The notes under the pieces were generated by a model, which did not search any database, had not been told where the DNA came from, and was given only the letters and a program-made list of their open reading frames with translations. This document shows positions 62,561-64,000 of a stretch of DNA of 64,000 nt, in pieces. The stretch covers positions 9,473,501 through 9,537,500 of the forward strand of contig CM067534.1 in the NCBI GenBank assembly GCA_034509925.1. Reading direction: 5' to 3'. A program made the translations under genes and the position numbers. Source of the stretch: Hirudinaria manillensis. Taxonomy: Eukaryota; Annelida; Clitellata; Hirudinida; Hirudinidae. Every line of letters begins with the position of its first letter. Position 1 is the stretch's first letter.

Positions 62561-63519
62561 AATTTATGGTGATGATTAGTATTAATATTATTAGCAATCT
62601 TATTGGTGATGTTATTGTTATGTAATAAGTTTGCGCTTCATGGAGACGTTTCGCATCTCGTGTTCCTCTCCAATCTCAGATGTCTACAGTACCGACAGCA
62701 AGTACACTTGTTGTTGAGTTGTCAGTACATGACCTATTTAAGCCTTTGTTTTACGTACATCCGCACGCACTGCCAAATGACACGGATTAAAAGAACAGCC
62801 TTCTGAAAGCCCCTAACCTTAACCCAAACTTGAAATTAAATCCAATACATTCATACTATCTAATTGAAGTTGTCCTGATAATGATACTATGCACCGAGAT
62901 GACCTACGACTTGGATTCCTGCCTGGCAGGGAAGAAGAAGAAGAAATTATACTTTCGAACCAAAGATCACTTTCGCTTTCGAGTTTCACTTTTTTTCCAA
63001 GGAAATTGGAAATGACGTCGTGTTAGAATTCATTTAATCCGTGTCTCCTTTTAAACTCGAAAGTCAATCGATTGGTCCCGAGTTCAAGTCCCAGGAGAGG
63101 AAGGAAGGAAGGAAGGAAGGAACTTGTAGACAAGTCGTAACCGTGACCATGGAATTCGAAAGCGAAACGCAATTGTACGCCCTCGTCTGAGTGGAAATTC
63201 GGCGCATAATTCGATTATGAAACATCAGTTTCGGTTTTCTGGTTTTTCCAGAACATTTGTTGGAACATTTAAATTGTCCATCCGTCCGTTATTTCTAACA
63301 ATTCCTCGATTTTTCGAATACTAATTATGAATAATTATCATAATAATATTAATTAAAATGTCCTTAAAATCATTATAATAGATTTTAAAAACTATTTGTT
63401 ATTATTAATATAATTATTTAATTTATTATATTATATTATTTATTATAATTAATATAATTAATTTATAAATATCAAAATTAGTGTTACCGTGACTAAGCAG
63501 CACGTTTGGTTCAGACACT

Positions 63520-63608
63520 TGATGATGATGATGATGATGATACTAGTGATGATGATGATGATGCTAGTGATGATGATGATGATGCTAGTGATGATGATGA
63601 TGATGATA
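63520..63608. repeat. GAT array with about 20-bp higher-order period
   Basis: Blocks of five to seven GAT units are separated three times by a CTAGT-containing spacer (ACTAGT once, GCTAGT twice), giving a nested repeat of about 21 bases. Confidence 0.9.
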
Positions 63609-63861
63609 TACAAAGGGTTTATAATGGCTTCACATCGTCTGCTGTTGGAACTTCTCGTCTAAGAAATCCAGGCGATGCATTCGGTCGTCCATTTGGGATC
63701 GGACGTTGATTGGACGTTAAATATTATATGAATATTCATTAACATACGTAAATTTTTTATTTGTAAACAATCGAAGTCATTAATATTAATGTCGTGTTTG
63801 TAAATATTGAACTTTAGAAAAATAATTGTGGAGCGCAACTTCGGAGATCAAGGTAAATGGG

Positions 63862-63942
63862 AATGATGATGATGATTTTGATGATGATGATGATGATGAC
63901 GATGGTGATGATGATGATGGTGGTGGTGATGATGACGATATT
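63862..63942. repeat. (GAT)n/(GGT)n microsatellite
   Basis: Imperfect GAT run with GAC and GGT interruptions at the right edge of the window. Confidence 0.9.
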
Positions 63943-64000
63943 GACCCCCATTTCAATGAAGTTACTAATTTTAGATTCCAGCCATGTTTTCTTTTAGATT

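Larger units (their letters stand above)
61295..64000. other. Gene-free, microsatellite-rich end of window
   Basis: About 2.7 kb with many simple repeats: GAC units near 61380-61402, GTT near 61436-61462, a triplicated ACATCACAAATGC-type unit at 61505-61540, GAT runs at 61640-61725, ATT/GTT at 62478-62560, GGAA at 63099-63122, and GAT arrays at 63520-63608 and 63862-63942. I see no exon with splice sites that I can support. Confidence 0.55.

Noticed and set aside
63506-63709. Asp-rich open frame on the GAT array
   Set aside because: No ATG start, no splice context; produced by a microsatellite.

Overview
This window is nuclear genomic DNA from an animal. Every well-supported gene is a metazoan housekeeping gene. 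Most are split by short GT-AG introns, the intergenic DNA is AT-rich and full of trinucleotide and tetranucleotide microsatellites, and there are no operons or Shine-Dalgarno sites. The actin has the invertebrate form (MCDDDV start, [11 protein letters not shown] end), so I infer a protostome. The species cannot be named from the sequence. Exon models below were read by eye; where exact junctions are given, GT-AG sites and reading-frame phase agree.

Layout: NXF1 (minus, 3' part off the window) lies head-to-head with intronless TMEM120 (plus). BRAT1 (minus) lies head-to-head with NADP-isocitrate dehydrogenase (plus). A muscle-type actin (minus) has a TATA box, a 5'UTR intron and a CArG box. 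RALGAPB (minus, about 25 exons over 10 kb) and GTF2H1/TFIIH p62 (minus) follow. GTF2H1 is head-to-head with a 688-residue disordered protein that ends in a SCAF1/PHRF1-like domain. ATF4 (plus) has overlapping upstream ORFs and a CARE-like site. It converges on HAP40/F8A (minus), which is head-to-head with COX10 (plus). Next come an unusual cytochrome P450, two paralogous orphan genes for small Thr-rich secreted or membrane proteins, CDK9 (minus) head-to-head with SNRNP70 (plus), and a WIPI1/2-type PROPPIN (plus). The last 2.9 kb is repeat-rich and I see no gene in it.

Functional themes: a high share of the genes acts in RNA polymerase II mRNA production: GTF2H1 (initiation), CDK9 (pause release), SNRNP70 (U1 snRNP), BRAT1 (INTS11 partner), NXF1 (export) and probably the SCAF/PHRF1-like protein (CTD binding). 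Mitochondrial and stress functions are represented by COX10 and ATF4, and signalling or trafficking by RALGAPB, HAP40 and WIPI.

The most novel material is the orphan paralogue pair at 48.0-52.7 kb. The most interesting regulatory structure is the ATF4 leader, where a 52-codon upstream ORF, created by splicing, overlaps the ATF4 start out of frame much as mammalian ATF4 uORF2 does. The P450 with a degenerate I-helix is the most interesting enzyme.
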